This document shows positions 1-11,270 of a stretch of DNA of 64,000 bases, one piece after another. Origin of the DNA: Streptococcus oralis (GTDB lineage: Bacteria > Bacillota > Bacilli > Lactobacillales > Streptococcaceae); NCBI RefSeq assembly GCF_001578705.1, contig NZ_KQ969038.1:365690-429689 (forward strand). The letters are read 5' to 3'. The translations under genes and the position numbers were made by a program. The first letter of the stretch is position 1; each line of letters begins with the position of its first letter. The notes beneath the pieces are model-generated. The model saw only the letters and a list, made by a program, of their open reading frames with translations. It was not told where the DNA came from and ran no database searches.

Positions 1-2
1 AC

Positions 3-851
3 GCCCTCGAAGAACAAGCCAGCATGGGATTTGCACCAGATTCGTCATTTCCTTTGACATACGCTGAAAAGGGGCTCCTTCAAGTCAAGCTTCATGGCCC
101 CGGTTCTGATCATCTCAAGCTCGATGTCGGAGGTGCCTTTAATGTCGTACCAGATAAGGCAAGTTACCAAGGTCCTCTTTATGAAGCGGTTTGTAGGGGG
201 TTGAAGGAAGCAAATTTTGATCACCAAACCACAGACCAAACCGTGACCGTACTCGGGGTACCTAAACACGCCAAAGATGCTAGTCAAGGTGTCAATGCAG
301 TCATTCGACTTGCTAGTGTACTCGCACCTCTCCAACCCCACTCTGCCCTCCATTTTCTAACCGACAAAGCAGGGCAAGATGGTAGAGGGCTTGGAATCTT
401 TGGAGAGGTTACTGATGAACCGTCTGGTTCCCTTTCCTTTAATGTTGCAGGGTTGACCATCAATCCCGATCGTTCCGAGATTCGGATCGATATACGCATA
501 CCTGTGCTAGCAGATAAGGAGAAACTGGTGGCACAGCTCACCCAGTGCGCCAAAGACTACCAACTTGACTACCAAGAATTTGACTATCTAGCACCCCTCT
601 ATGTCGCAAGAGATAGCCAACTTGTTACTGCCCTTATGCAAGTCTACCAAGAAAAAACCGGAGATAAAACTCCTCCTCTCTCATCAGGTGGTGCTACCTT
701 TGCCCGCACCATGCCAAACTGTGTAGCCTTTGGCGCTCTTTTCCCAGGAGCACAACAAACTGAGCATCAGGCAAATGAAGCAGCTGTCCTAGACGATCTA
801 TATCGCGCTATGGACATCTACGCAGAGGCGGTTTACCGTCTCGCAACCTAA
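3..851 (+). CDS. M20 family dipeptidase, PepV-like (5'-truncated by window edge)
   Basis: This is the C-terminal 280 or so residues of a zinc dipeptidase of the M20/PepV type, which cleaves dipeptides in the cytosol after oligopeptide uptake. The frame is open to the window edge, with codons ALEEQAS before the first Met at 24, so the start lies outside. The tail pattern TMPNCVAFGALFPG followed by EHQANEA matches the C-terminal metal-ligand region (His, then Asn-Glu) of PepV-like proteins, and the middle holds the lid/dimerization part. The N-terminal metal ligands are not in view, so activity cannot be judged. The gene converges on adcA and shares a bidirectional terminator with it. The family assignment is secure; the dipeptidase subtype is inferred from similarity to PepV. 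Confidence 0.88.
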   Translation, partial: ALEEQASMGFAPDSSFPLTYAEKGLLQVKLHGPGSDHLKLDVGGAFNVVPDKASYQGPLYEAVCRGLKEANFDHQTTDQTVTVLGVPKHAKDASQGVNAVIRLASVLAPLQPHSALHFLTDKAGQDGRGLGIFGEVTDEPSGSLSFNVAGLTINPDRSEIRIDIRIPVLADKEKLVAQLTQCAKDYQLDYQEFDYLAPLYVARDSQLVTALMQVYQEKTGDKTPPLSSGGATFARTMPNCVAFGALFPGAQQTEHQANEAAVLDDLYRAMDIYAEAVYRLAT

Positions 852-870
852 CTGGATGATCGTTTCTACC

Positions 871-900
871 AAAAAAATCCCGCAGATTTGCGGGATTTTC
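871..900. terminator. Bidirectional terminator, pepV-like gene / adcA
   Basis: Perfect 10-bp stem (875-884 with 889-898) around a GATT loop. Seven A on the left give a T-run for minus-strand transcripts, and T's at 896-899 serve the plus strand. It sits between convergent gene ends at 851 and 908. Confidence 0.9.
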
Positions 901-907
901 TCTTACA

Positions 908-2413
908 TCAATGCGCCAACATTTCTTGGGCGATTTCTTGTCCAGATAGCTTATCTGGGTAGTAGGTTGGCCAGTTATCCATCTCTTCAAAGAGAGCTTC
1001 TTGGCTGGTGCCTCCAAAGAAGATATGGAAATGTTCTGCCTTGACTGGGGCGATATTGTGGTCACTAAACTGAACATACTTGAACTGTCCAGCGTCCGCA
1101 TCTGTCGCTTCAAAGAGGAAGCGCACGCCACGATTGCCTTTCTTATAAGTCAAGATTTTCTTGCCGACATACTTATAGGTGAATTTCTTGCTTCGGCCAC
1201 CTTGAACAAATTCCATAGTGTTGTCCGTGATGTTAATCTTGGTCACATCTGTCTGATAACCTTTTCTATAGTAGGCCTTGTACTCATCCTTGGTCATCTT
1301 ACCAGTCAACTTAGCCTTGTAGTCAAAGACTTGATCAAAGGTCCCATCTTCAAGGAAAGGATAGACCGACTGCCAGTTACCAGCATAGTCACTCAAGGTG
1401 CGGTCCTTGACGTCTGCATCCTCAAAGTAACCATTTTGAACTGTCTTGGTATTTTCTTCCTTCTCTGGCTCGATTTCCGGTCCTTCTTGGTCCGTTGTCT
1501 GTTTCAAAGCCTTGAGGTTTTTCTCCATCACGGAGATATAGTCCTCACCAGCCTTGGTTGCTTCTTCTGTCAGACTTTCTAGCGGATTGAGCACGTCTAA
1601 TTTGACACCTGTTTCTTTTGAGAGTGTATTGGCGAGGGCTTGTGAGGCATTTTCTTCAAAGTAGATATAGGAAATCTTGTTTTTCTTGATATACTCTGTC
1701 AATTCTGCCAAACGTGCTGCCGATGGCTCTGCATCTGGTGAGAGACCTGAGATGGATACTTGCTTGAGACCGTAGTCCAAGGCAAGATAGTTAAAGGCTG
1801 CGTGTTGCGTTACGAAGCTCTTTTGTTTAGCTTGAGACAAGCCTTCTGTGTAGGCCTTGTCCAAGGCCTGCAATTTTTCAATATAGGCAGCTGCATTCTT
1901 CTCAAAAGTCTCTTTTTTATCAGGATAATCTGCTGACAAGCTGTCACGGATATGCTCTACCAGTTTGATGGCGCGTGCTGGTGAAAGCCAAACGTGGGGA
2001 TCGTAGTCGTGATGGTGACCCTCACCGCCATGATCATGCCCTTCCTCTTCTTCCTCACCACCTGGCAAGAGGAGCATATCACCTGTCGCCTTGATGGTTT
2101 TCACTTTTTTCTTATCTAAGGATTCTAGCAATTTAGGAACCCAAGTTTCCATATTTTCATTTTCATAGACAAAGGTATCTGCATCTTGGATTTTGGCAAC
2201 TGCCTTGGCAGACGGTTCGTATTCGTGGGGTTCTGTACCAGCACCGATGAGGAGTTCTACATTAGCAGTATCTCCTGCGACTTGCTTGGTAAATTCGTAG
2301 ACAGGGTAAAAGGTTGTCACGATATTTAGCTTCCCATCTGCCTGTTTTTGATTGGAACAAGCCACTAAAAACAAGGCACATAGACTAGCTAGCAGTAAGC
2401 TAATTTTTTTCAT
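908..2413 (-). CDS. adcA: Zinc-binding lipoprotein AdcA with C-terminal ZinT domain
   Basis: Extracellular zinc-capturing lipoprotein of the AdcABC importer. It has a lipoprotein signal with lipobox LVAC and lipidated Cys19, then a cluster A-I metal-binding fold with His63 and His140. An acidic, His-rich mobile loop lies at about residues 120-137 (EEEEEGHDHGGEGHHHDYD). From about residue 320 to 501 there is a second ZinT domain with an EHFHIF metal motif near the end. The 501-residue two-domain layout matches streptococcal AdcA. It is the last gene of adcRCBA, 9 nt after adcB, with an AGGAGA ribosome site. The operon is expected to be repressed by Zn-loaded AdcR through the operator upstream of adcR. 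Confidence 0.97.
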   Translation of the reverse strand: MKKISLLLASLCALFLVACSNQKQADGKLNIVTTFYPVYEFTKQVAGDTANVELLIGAGTEPHEYEPSAKAVAKIQDADTFVYENENMETWVPKLLESLDKKKVKTIKATGDMLLLPGGEEEEEGHDHGGEGHHHDYDPHVWLSPARAIKLVEHIRDSLSADYPDKKETFEKNAAAYIEKLQALDKAYTEGLSQAKQKSFVTQHAAFNYLALDYGLKQVSISGLSPDAEPSAARLAELTEYIKKNKISYIYFEENASQALANTLSKETGVKLDVLNPLESLTEEATKAGEDYISVMEKNLKALKQTTDQEGPEIEPEKEENTKTVQNGYFEDADVKDRTLSDYAGNWQSVYPFLEDGTFDQVFDYKAKLTGKMTKDEYKAYYRKGYQTDVTKINITDNTMEFVQGGRSKKFTYKYVGKKILTYKKGNRGVRFLFEATDADAGQFKYVQFSDHNIAPVKAEHFHIFFGGTSQEALFEEMDNWPTYYPDKLSGQEIAQEMLAH

Positions 2414-2422
2414 TTCATTCTC

Positions 2423-3229
2423 CTATTTGATAAAACGTTTCAGTAGACTGACTAACAAAAAGACGGCTACAAAGATAATGGTGATACTAGCGCTAGCAGG
2501 GGTTTCCGCATAGTAGGAAATATAGAGCCCTGCCACCATTCCTAAAAAGCCAATAGCGCTAGCTAGTAACATAACGGATTTAAAGTTTTTCCCCAGACGC
2601 AGGGCAATACTAGCTGGCAATACCATAATGGTTGACACCAGAAGAGCTCCTGCAGCTGGAATCATAAGAGCAATAGCCACCCCTGTCACCATGTTAAAAA
2701 GAATAGACATGGTACGAACTGGCAAGCCATCCACAAAGGCCGTATCCTCATCAAAAGTCAGGATATACATTGGGCGCAAGAACAAGAAAGTCAAGAGTAA
2801 AACGACCGCAGCAATGGCAAAGAGGAATATCACCTGCTCCTGGCTAATAGTCACAATCGAACCAAAGAGATATTGGTCCAAACTCATGGAGCTCGAACTT
2901 TTGCCCTTACTCATCACGATAAGAGACACTGCAAGTCCTGTTGACATGAGGATGGCAGTTCCAATTTCCATAAAGTTCTTATAGACTGTCCGGAGATATT
3001 CTAGAAAGACCGCAGCGATTAAGACAATAGCAATGGTTGAAATGGTTGGAGAAATTCCCAAAACCAGACCAAAGGCTACCCCTGATAGAGAAACGTGACT
3101 GAGGGTATCGCTCATCAAACTCTGACGACGTAAGATAAGGAAAGTCCCAAGAACCGGAGAAAAGAGACTCATGGCAATGACCGCCAAGAAGGCACGCTGC
3201 ATGAAGTCATAAGATAACAAACTAAGCAT
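2423..3229 (-). CDS. adcB: Zinc ABC transporter permease AdcB
   Basis: Integral membrane permease of the ABC-3 (ZnuB/AdcB) family that carries zinc delivered by AdcA across the membrane. The 268-residue protein is strongly hydrophobic with about eight membrane segments, and carries the family stretch [13 protein letters not shown] near residue 40. Its start overlaps the end of adcC by 8 nt, which points to translational coupling, and adcA follows 9 nt after its stop. Assignment rests on family sequence pattern and operon context. Confidence 0.96.
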   Translation of the reverse strand: MLSLLSYDFMQRAFLAVIAMSLFSPVLGTFLILRRQSLMSDTLSHVSLSGVAFGLVLGISPTISTIAIVLIAAVFLEYLRTVYKNFMEIGTAILMSTGLAVSLIVMSKGKSSSSMSLDQYLFGSIVTISQEQVIFLFAIAAVVLLLTFLFLRPMYILTFDEDTAFVDGLPVRTMSILFNMVTGVAIALMIPAAGALLVSTIMVLPASIALRLGKNFKSVMLLASAIGFLGMVAGLYISYYAETPASASITIIFVAVFLLVSLLKRFIK

Positions 3230-3926
3230 GTTCCACCTCCTGGTCGCTTTCGTGAACGTTAAAACAACGCCATGGCGAGTCTTGATTGCGAACTAGATGG
3301 ATATTGCGATCCGCATAGTCCTTGACCTCCTCAGGATCATGGGTAATCATCAAAACAGCCTTGCCATGATGGTGGGCACTATGGTGCATGAGTTCGTAAA
3401 ATTCATTTTTGCTTCCAGCATCCATCCCTGTCGTCGGCTCATCCAAGACAAAAATATCTGGGTCAGAAGCAAACATCCGAGCAATAACTGCTCGTTGCTT
3501 TTGTCCTCCCGAGAGGGAACCAATTCGTTTGTCACGGTGTTCCCACATACCAACCGAGTCTAGACTGGCCTTGATATGTTCCTCATCATGAGCATTCAAG
3601 CGACGAAACCAGCCCTTTCGAGGATAGCGACCCGACTTGACAAATTCATAAACTGTACTTGGAAAACCAGCATTAAAACTGGCTATCTGCTGGGGAAGAT
3701 AAGCTATCCTAAGCTTTTTCCCATGAGTATTTGTCTTTGAGATGGTTACCTTGCCAAATCTTGGCTGCAAGATGCCTAGACTCGCCTTGATGAGCGTTGT
3801 CTTGGCAGCCCCATTTTCACCAGTCAGGGTAACAAACTCCCCACTATCAACACTGTAGTTGATATGCTCGAGGACAGGTTCTTTGTCATAATAGAAAGAT
3901 AAGTCCTCTACTGTAATATACCGCAT
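3222..3926 (-). CDS. adcC: Zinc ABC transporter ATP-binding protein AdcC
   Basis: Cytosolic ATPase of the AdcABC zinc importer, 234 residues. The Walker A region reads GENGAAKT, with Ala where the consensus has Gly before the catalytic Lys. The signature is LSGGQ, and Walker B with its Glu is FVLDEP, followed by the switch His in MITHD. It begins inside the adcR stop codon (TAATG, one shared base) and overlaps adcB by 8 nt, so the operon is tightly coupled. The Walker A variant has, as I recall, been seen in streptococcal AdcC generally, so it probably does not mean loss of function. Confidence 0.96.
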   Translation of the reverse strand: MRYITVEDLSFYYDKEPVLEHINYSVDSGEFVTLTGENGAAKTTLIKASLGILQPRFGKVTISKTNTHGKKLRIAYLPQQIASFNAGFPSTVYEFVKSGRYPRKGWFRRLNAHDEEHIKASLDSVGMWEHRDKRIGSLSGGQKQRAVIARMFASDPDIFVLDEPTTGMDAGSKNEFYELMHHSAHHHGKAVLMITHDPEEVKDYADRNIHLVRNQDSPWRCFNVHESDQEVEHA

Positions 3927-4366
3927 TATTTGATTTCTCCTACTAAAGCAGTTAAAAACCGCTGGATAACCTCTTGTTCATTTGGAGTAAACTGACTTGC
4001 CACTTGTTCATAGGCTAAGAGCGTGTGTTCATGATGATGGTGGTGTTCCTCTGCCACCGGTCGAGCCAAATCAGTCAACTGATAAAAAATCACGCGCGCA
4101 TCCTTTGGATCTCTGGATGTCTCTAACATACCCTCTTTGACCAAAGACTTGATAGCCTTGGTCACTGCCGCCTGACTGACATTGAGGCGACGGGCCAACT
4201 CCGAGTTGGTTAAGGATTCTTCTGACAAGAGCATGAGGATGTGTTCCTGAGTATTGGTCAAGGCAACGTCACTCGTGCAATGCCCAATCAGAATTTCATG
4301 CTGGTTCTCAGATCTCAAGATCACCTCGTTTAAAAAGTTATCGATTTCCTGTGCAAGCTGTCTCAT
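3926..4366 (-). CDS. adcR: Zinc-responsive MarR-family repressor AdcR
   Basis: MarR-family winged-helix regulator of zinc uptake, 146 residues. The winged helix runs from about residue 45 to 100, with recognition-helix region [16 protein letters not shown]. The residues known as zinc ligands in pneumococcal AdcR are all here at the same numbers: Glu24, Cys30, Glu41, His42, Glu107, His108 and His112, the last within an HHHHHEH run (108-114). With zinc bound, AdcR binds its operator and shuts off adcRCBA. It is the first gene of the operon, and its stop shares one base with the adcC start. Confidence 0.97.
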   Translation of the reverse strand: MRQLAQEIDNFLNEVILRSENQHEILIGHCTSDVALTNTQEHILMLLSEESLTNSELARRLNVSQAAVTKAIKSLVKEGMLETSRDPKDARVIFYQLTDLARPVAEEHHHHHEHTLLAYEQVASQFTPNEQEVIQRFLTALVGEIK

Positions 4367-4421
4367 GTGTTACTCCTTCCCTAGCTATCTTTTCGTAAAA
4401 AACATAGATAGCCACCGATTC

Positions 4422-4460
4422 TTTACTGGTTAATTATATCATAAACCAAAAAAGAGTCAA
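4422..4460 (-). promoter_or_regulatory. adcRCBA promoter with AdcR operator
   Basis: On the minus strand: -35 TTGACT (4455-4460), 16-nt spacer, -10 TATAAT (4433-4438). The AdcR-type palindrome TTAACCAGTAAA lies at 4422-4433 and shares one base with the -10. It differs from the consensus TTAACYRGTTAA at one position. Occupancy would block the start region, consistent with autorepression by zinc. Confidence 0.88.
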
Positions 4461-4494
4461 GGGAAAAAGGCGTAAAAACGTTTCCCTAGACTCT
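4448..4494 (-). terminator. Terminator of the 5'-nucleotidase gene, overlapping PadcR
   Basis: Fourteen-base inverted repeat (4481-4494 with 4453-4466, one mismatch) with a 14-nt loop, followed on the minus strand by a run of six T (4453-4448). The distal arm contains the adcR -35 hexamer, and the T-run lies in that promoter's spacer. Confidence 0.85.
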
Positions 4495-4513
4495 TCTAGA
4501 TGTAAAATTTAAC

Positions 4514-6565
4514 CTATTTTTGCTTTGGTTTTCGGCTCGATAAGATACCTGCCAGACCAGCTACCATTCCCATCAAGAGCAAGAAGATGGATTGTTCACT
4601 TCCTGTATTTGGGAGAGCTTTTTCTGAGACAACCGCCTTCTTGCTAAATTGACCTGCCACCTCATAAGTAAGTGGTACATTTGTAGTCGCATCGCTAGCA
4701 GCTGCATTCGTTTGAGGCGTTTCTACTGGTAGACTAAAGTTTTTAGAATCCACAGAAATCGTCCGTGAGTTCGGATTAATCTTTTCATACTGGGTCAAAT
4801 CAGCGGTTTTCAGATACTCTTCAAAGGCTGCATCCATAGACGGACCTTCTTCACGCGCGCCACCTAACATAGTGTAGCCATCACCACCCGCAGCTAAGAA
4901 ATCATTGGTTGCAAGATAGTAGGTTTTTGCGAGGTCTAGAAGATCATAACGACCAGTTGCACGGTTTTTAACCTGGATGGCCAAGACACGTTTGCCTGAT
5001 GGTAGGTTGGTATCATAGTAGACCTTCACACCTGAAACTTGCAAGAAACCACCACTTGGCTCTAACAATGGTTGCCCGTTCTCATCCAATACCTTCTTGC
5101 CATCCTTATCAACCTGCAAGATAGATCCGAGTGACTTTTCAAACATATCCAAAACTTGTTGCCCAGTCACTTGGATTTGTGAGATGGTATTTCCAAACGG
5201 AAGAACGGCAATGACATTTCCTTTAGTGATTGGTTTGCCTTTTGCAATGGTTTCACGCAAGCCACCACCATTTGTCACAGCGATGTCTGTCGGATGACTA
5301 AATCCTGTTTGACCATACTGATAGAGGGAGTCCGCTACGACGTTTCCGAGGTTGGTTTCACGAACCCGAACATTTTCACGATCGCCGTTGAGTTCTACAG
5401 GGCTGTTTGAAACGACTTCAACCGCATTTTCAGCATCGTATTTTTGTTTAATGTCTTTGACTAGTTTTTCAACTGTTGGATTGGCTGGTAATTTTTTAGC
5501 ATCCGCAGCCGGAATCTGAGTTGGATTGCCCAAAAGCTGACGTGATTTGTAGGTGATTTTCCCTACATTATGAAGGTAGCTTCCTGTCTGGTTATAGGTA
5601 ACATTGTCTCCATAGGTTGTTGATTCTACTGTATGAGAGTGACCATCGATTACTGTTACGCGTTTCCCTTTCAAACGAGGATTTTTAGACAAGGCTTCTG
5701 CCAAGGTTGAACCACGCCACTCGACTGGAGTTGTGGTATCTACACCCAAGTGAGCGAGCACAACATAGTGTTTGTAGTCTTTACCCTCTGCACGCGCCTT
5801 GGCTTGAACTTCTTCGATGACCTTATTGACTTCAGAGATTGGATCTGTAAAAGTTACCCCTTTAATGTTTTTAGGGTGGGTTTTTGTAGCAGTTTCAGGT
5901 GTTGTCACACCGATTACAACAAATTCATCACCTTCCACAGTCTTATCTTTATCAACAATTGTAGAAGCTTCAAAGAGACGAGCTCCATTGACGTAGGTAT
6001 TTGAGCTAAGTAATGGGAATTTCAAGATTTCCTTGTATTTTTTAGCTTCGTCTAAACCAAAGTCAAACTCATGGTTTCCTACTGCCATGGCATCATACTG
6101 CATCTGATTGAGAATTTCGGCGCGTGCTTCACCCTTTGTAGAGTTGGAAATCGGTAAACCTTGGAAGGCGTCTCCAGCATCTACGACGAGAGTCGTTTGA
6201 TTTGATTTCGCGCGTTCCTGCTCGATGACAGTCGCTAGCTTAGCATCTCCAATAACTCCCTTTTCCTCTACGATACGACCATGGACATCATTGGTGTGTA
6301 AAATAACGGTATCCTTTTCTTCGTTTTTAGTAGATTCAACAGGAGCTACCGGAGCTTCTGCAGGCACAACTACTTCAGAAGTAGCCAAAGTTTCCGGTAC
6401 CGCAGGGCTCTCCACAGGAGCTGGAGTCGCCGACGTAGCTGGATTTGCTACAACTGCTGGACTTTCTGCAGGGGCAGCTGCTTCTTCAGCATAGACCTGT
6501 CCAGCCAAAAAAGCTGGGGCCAGTAGGGCTGTCGACAAGACAGGTAATAAGAAACGTTTATTCAT
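4514..6565 (-). CDS. Cell-wall-anchored 5'-nucleotidase (LPXTG)
   Basis: Surface enzyme of the UshA/5'-nucleotidase family, expected to hydrolyse extracellular nucleotides to nucleosides and phosphate (AMP to adenosine). The 683 residues comprise a signal peptide to about residue 26, then an Ala/Pro/Val-rich wall-spanning linker (27-80). The metallophosphoesterase domain starts at VILHTNDVHG, with metal ligands Asp93 and His95, and has GNHEFD further on. The C-terminal nucleotidase domain has TNGGGLRETI and FLAAGGDGY. The end is a sortase signal, LPNTG at about 651-655, with a hydrophobic segment and a basic tail. The start is supported by AAGGA upstream. It stands alone with its own terminator. 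Oral streptococci make adenosine with such enzymes, which can damp host immunity; that role is inferred here. Confidence 0.93.
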   Translation of the reverse strand: MNKRFLLPVLSTALLAPAFLAGQVYAEEAAAPAESPAVVANPATSATPAPVESPAVPETLATSEVVVPAEAPVAPVESTKNEEKDTVILHTNDVHGRIVEEKGVIGDAKLATVIEQERAKSNQTTLVVDAGDAFQGLPISNSTKGEARAEILNQMQYDAMAVGNHEFDFGLDEAKKYKEILKFPLLSSNTYVNGARLFEASTIVDKDKTVEGDEFVVIGVTTPETATKTHPKNIKGVTFTDPISEVNKVIEEVQAKARAEGKDYKHYVVLAHLGVDTTTPVEWRGSTLAEALSKNPRLKGKRVTVIDGHSHTVESTTYGDNVTYNQTGSYLHNVGKITYKSRQLLGNPTQIPAADAKKLPANPTVEKLVKDIKQKYDAENAVEVVSNSPVELNGDRENVRVRETNLGNVVADSLYQYGQTGFSHPTDIAVTNGGGLRETIAKGKPITKGNVIAVLPFGNTISQIQVTGQQVLDMFEKSLGSILQVDKDGKKVLDENGQPLLEPSGGFLQVSGVKVYYDTNLPSGKRVLAIQVKNRATGRYDLLDLAKTYYLATNDFLAAGGDGYTMLGGAREEGPSMDAAFEEYLKTADLTQYEKINPNSRTISVDSKNFSLPVETPQTNAAASDATTNVPLTYEVAGQFSKKAVVSEKALPNTGSEQSIFLLLMGMVAGLAGILSSRKPKQK

Positions 6566-6599
6566 TTTGAAATCCTTTTCTTTTTCTTTTTTCCTTTAT

Positions 6600-6605
6600 A
6601 TTATA
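6600..6605 (-). promoter_or_regulatory. Likely -10 of the 5'-nucleotidase gene
   Basis: TATAAT on the minus strand, 34 nt before the start codon. No good -35 lies at the expected distance, so this is only a partial promoter call. Confidence 0.45.
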
Positions 6606-6668
6606 CGCTATTTATGAAAAAAATGAAACTTTTGACTTTTTTCCATCTATAATATTCGCCATTTAACC

Positions 6669-6701
6669 AAAAAACCTGAACCAAAAAGTTCAAGTTTTTT
6701 T
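6669..6701 (-). terminator. dlt operon terminator
   Basis: Thirteen-base stem (6688-6700 with 6669-6681, one G-U pair), 6-nt loop, with A/T-rich ends giving a T-run on the minus strand. It lies just after the dltD stop. Confidence 0.85.
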
Positions 6702-6708
6702 AATCAAT

Positions 6709-8221
<1,513 letters not shown>

Positions 8222-9466
8222 TTATTTTTTAAACCATAAATCATTCAAAAATCCAGAAAAGATTAAGAATGAAACCATCACGACATGGAAGGTGACAACC
8301 ATGCCAAGCAACTGAATCCAGCGATTCTCAGGTAAGGAACCCTTCCCAGCTTTTTTTCGTTCTTTATTGAGTGCTTTTTTCTTACGAACCCAAGCGTCAT
8401 TGATGACCAGCCCAATCCCATGAAAAAGTCCATAGGCGATGTAGTACCAGGTCACTCCATGCCAGAATCCCATAATCAGCATATTGAGAATATAGGCTAC
8501 ACTTGAGGTCACATTACGATTTTTAAAGACCTTCTTTCTGGTCAACACCATGACCATCCTCATAAAGACAAAGTCACGGAACCAGAAAGACAGACTCATG
8601 TGCCAGCGATTCCAAAACTCTTTTAAATCCCTTGATAAAAAGGGCTTATTAAAGTTGATAGGACTATGAATCCCCATCAAATTGGAGATGGCTAAGGCAA
8701 ACATAGAGTAGCCCGCAAAGTCAAAGAACAATTCTAGACCAAAGGTATACATGACCGCCAGAGCATAATGATTAAAGAAACCGCCTGTCTGCAAGGCCAA
8801 ATTTTTCAGCGGAGGCAATAATGTCTCTCCTAAAATATGCGCCAAGATAAACTTGTAGAGGAAGCCAAGCATGATATACTTGACAGCCTCTTCTAGCATA
8901 TCCATCAGCTCATCCCGCTCAGGAATGGTCTCGTAATTTTCATTGAAGCGTTTAAAACGATCAATGGGACCACTCGAGAAAGTCGGCATAAAGAGAAGAA
9001 AACGTAAGAATTGCCAGACGGTTAAATCCTTGATGACACCGTCTCTCAACTCAACGATAACCCCAACTGCACGAAAGGTCAAGTAAGAAATCCCTAAAAA
9101 GCCAAACAAAGATTGAGGTCCATGAATAGCAGGAGATACTTTCACAAAGACGATAGGCAATAGGGATAAAAAGCTAACTAGATAAAATATCCATTTACTA
9201 TCCCGTCGTTTCCTGTACCTTTTGTAGAAAAATACAAGCAGTACTTGCCAGATAACATAAAGGATAAGAGCGCTTATCTGATTCGTCTTTCCACCGACCA
9301 ACATGGTGACAATAAAGAAGAGACTAACCAGCACCTCATACCAAGCAAAACGTTTCTTGAAAAAGAGCCCGATAAATATCGGTAGGGTCGCAGTAATCAC
9401 ATATAAAAAATAATAGAGATTGCCATAAGGTTCCAAATGAGGTAGCTGTTTGTAAAGCTCCATCAT
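8222..9466 (-). CDS. dltB: MBOAT-family D-alanyl transferase DltB
   Basis: Multi-pass membrane O-acyltransferase (414 residues) that takes D-alanine from DltC towards the outer face for teichoic acid modification. MBOAT features are visible: [17 protein letters not shown] and [14 protein letters not shown], each with a conserved His. Its start overlaps the dltA stop by 4 nt. Confidence 0.97.
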   Translation of the reverse strand: MMELYKQLPHLEPYGNLYYFLYVITATLPIFIGLFFKKRFAWYEVLVSLFFIVTMLVGGKTNQISALILYVIWQVLLVFFYKRYRKRRDSKWIFYLVSFLSLLPIVFVKVSPAIHGPQSLFGFLGISYLTFRAVGVIVELRDGVIKDLTVWQFLRFLLFMPTFSSGPIDRFKRFNENYETIPERDELMDMLEEAVKYIMLGFLYKFILAHILGETLLPPLKNLALQTGGFFNHYALAVMYTFGLELFFDFAGYSMFALAISNLMGIHSPINFNKPFLSRDLKEFWNRWHMSLSFWFRDFVFMRMVMVLTRKKVFKNRNVTSSVAYILNMLIMGFWHGVTWYYIAYGLFHGIGLVINDAWVRKKKALNKERKKAGKGSLPENRWIQLLGMVVTFHVVMVSFLIFSGFLNDLWFKK

Positions 9467-11013
9467 CTATTGTTTACCTCGTTGATCAAGCCCTTGATAT
9501 CAATTTTACCATTAGGCGTTAGTGGCAAACTGTCTCGATAGAGAAATTTCGATGGCATCATATAAGACATCATGATATCTGCTAGGTCTTCCTTGATAGC
9601 CTTGGTAATATCGATATCACGTTCAAACTGCTCGCGGACACCGTCCTTTAGGATGACATAAGCCAGTAGATTTTGCACCTTGTGGTCCTTGTTATAACGT
9701 GGGACAGCAACAGCCGACTCGATATAGCGAGATTTGTTGAGGTTTTGAGAGACATCTTCAAGCTCAATGCGATAACCATTGAACTTAATCTGGAAATCCA
9801 TACGTCCACCGTAGAGAAGCAAGCCCTCATCTGTCATAGTTCCTACATCCCCTGTGTGGTAGGCTGGAAGACCTTCGAACTCAAAGAAAGCTTCTGCCGT
9901 TTTTTCAGGATTATTCATATAGCCTTTTGAAACAGCTGGCCCAGAAACAATGATTTCTCCCTGTTCACCATTTGGAACTTTCTTACCTTCCTCATCAATG
10001 ATAAAGGTCGGAGAATCCGCCTTAGTATAGCCGATTGGCAGGCGTTTGAGAGTCACCAACATCTCGTCTGTCACAGCAACTGCTGACAGAGCCACTGTTG
10101 CTTCTGTTGGACCGTAGGCATTGATAATACGGGCATTTGGGAATCGCTCACGCAGTTTTTGAGCTGTTTTGACCGTCAATTCTTCACCATCAAAGTAGAA
10201 ATGCGTGATTCCAGGCATTTTCTCACTGTTAAAGTCTTCTGACAACATGGCCATATCCGCAAAGGAAGGCGTTGAGGTCCAGATAGCGATTGGCAATGAA
10301 AAGATGGTCGCAAATAGTTGCTTAAAGTCCTGAGTAATGGCAGATGGAAGAGCGAAAAGCGTACCACCCAGTGCTAAGGTTGGCGCCCAGTACATGACAG
10401 ACAGGTCAAAAGAATAAGGGGGCTGAGCCAGCATTTGCGGACGACTTGGCGTCGCAAATTCCTCATCTGTAATCATCCAGTTGGTAAAACTGAGGAGATT
10501 GTCATGGGAAATCTGCACTCCCTTAGGCTTGCCAGTCGTACCAGAAGTAAAGATGATGTAGTAGTTGTCATCCCCCTTGACTGGATGGGTCATCTCGTAG
10601 CTAGAAGCTTGAGCAAAAGCTTCATGGACTTGCTCCAAATTCAGCATCGGTGTGCTAGTTTGCTCTAATGGAAAATCCGAGATGGCAATAATCAAACTTG
10701 GCTCTGCAACTTCTACGATAGCAGAAACTCGTTCCAAGGCCGAATGGCTGTCAATTGGAATATAGGCATGCCCCGACTTAGTCAGCGCCACAAAGGTAGC
10801 CAACATCTCATACTCCTGACCACCAAAAACGACGACTGGAGATTTCTCAGGCAAGCCAAGTCGATCAATAGCTGCTGCTAAACTATCTGAATCAGCCTTC
10901 AGATCACCATAAGTGTGCTCTTGGCCTAAAACATTGTAGACAGGATATGTTGGCTGTGTTTGAGCAAAGTGCTCAATCGTTTCAATCATATCTTTTATCG
11001 GTTTATTAGACAC
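9463..11013 (-). CDS. dltA: D-alanine--D-alanyl carrier protein ligase DltA
   Basis: Adenylate-forming enzyme (516 residues) that activates D-alanine with ATP and loads it onto DltC. The P-loop-like motif [12 protein letters not shown] lies near residue 155, YGPTEAT near 300, and the C-terminal [11 protein letters not shown] carries the catalytic Lys of the superfamily. The start is GTG at 11013, chosen because AAGGAGA lies upstream at proper spacing, overlapping the end of dltX. It overlaps dltB by 4 nt. Confidence 0.97.
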   Translation of the reverse strand: MSNKPIKDMIETIEHFAQTQPTYPVYNVLGQEHTYGDLKADSDSLAAAIDRLGLPEKSPVVVFGGQEYEMLATFVALTKSGHAYIPIDSHSALERVSAIVEVAEPSLIIAISDFPLEQTSTPMLNLEQVHEAFAQASSYEMTHPVKGDDNYYIIFTSGTTGKPKGVQISHDNLLSFTNWMITDEEFATPSRPQMLAQPPYSFDLSVMYWAPTLALGGTLFALPSAITQDFKQLFATIFSLPIAIWTSTPSFADMAMLSEDFNSEKMPGITHFYFDGEELTVKTAQKLRERFPNARIINAYGPTEATVALSAVAVTDEMLVTLKRLPIGYTKADSPTFIIDEEGKKVPNGEQGEIIVSGPAVSKGYMNNPEKTAEAFFEFEGLPAYHTGDVGTMTDEGLLLYGGRMDFQIKFNGYRIELEDVSQNLNKSRYIESAVAVPRYNKDHKVQNLLAYVILKDGVREQFERDIDITKAIKEDLADIMMSYMMPSKFLYRDSLPLTPNGKIDIKGLINEVNNR

Positions 11014-11033
11014 GGTTTTTCTTCTCCTTCAAA

Positions 11034-11165
11034 CTAGAACTCATTATAAATAAAGGTTCCTTGACTCTGACCAAGGTAACTAAAAAAATAAAGCAAACCA
11101 AGTAAGATTACAAAATATAGGACGGTCTGTCCCAAAAACATATACAATTTTCTGTGTTTTCCCAT
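11034..11165 (-). CDS. dltX: Teichoic acid D-Ala incorporation-associated protein DltX
   Basis: Tiny one-span membrane protein at the head of the dlt operon. It has one hydrophobic segment (LGQTVLYFVILLGLLYFFS) and the typical DltX ending GTFIYNEF, which is thought to contact the DltB/DltD machinery. I chose the ATG at 11165 (43 residues), the usual size of this family. An in-frame ATG at 11219 (61 residues) also exists. It has AGGAAG upstream, but that sits where the likely promoter would start transcription. The start is uncertain; the identity is firm. Confidence 0.85.
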   Translation of the reverse strand: MGKHRKLYMFLGQTVLYFVILLGLLYFFSYLGQSQGTFIYNEF

Positions 11166-11240
11166 AGTTAGTGTGTTCAATTTTCTATGATTTTTCAAAA
11201 AAGCTATGCAACTATGCATTTACTGTCTTATCTTCCTAAC

Positions 11241-11270
11241 ATTTTACCATTTTATCAACCTTTTTTTCAA
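11241..11270 (-). promoter_or_regulatory. Candidate dlt operon promoter
   Basis: Minus strand TTGAAA (11265-11270), 18-nt spacer, TAAAAT (11241-11246). Two TTAAG half-sites 10 bp apart lie upstream at 11308-11322. Confidence 0.55.

Noticed and set aside
1001-1582. 193-codon plus-strand frame opposite adcA
   Set aside because: It is the antisense shadow of a well-supported gene, with no ribosome site or protein-like composition.
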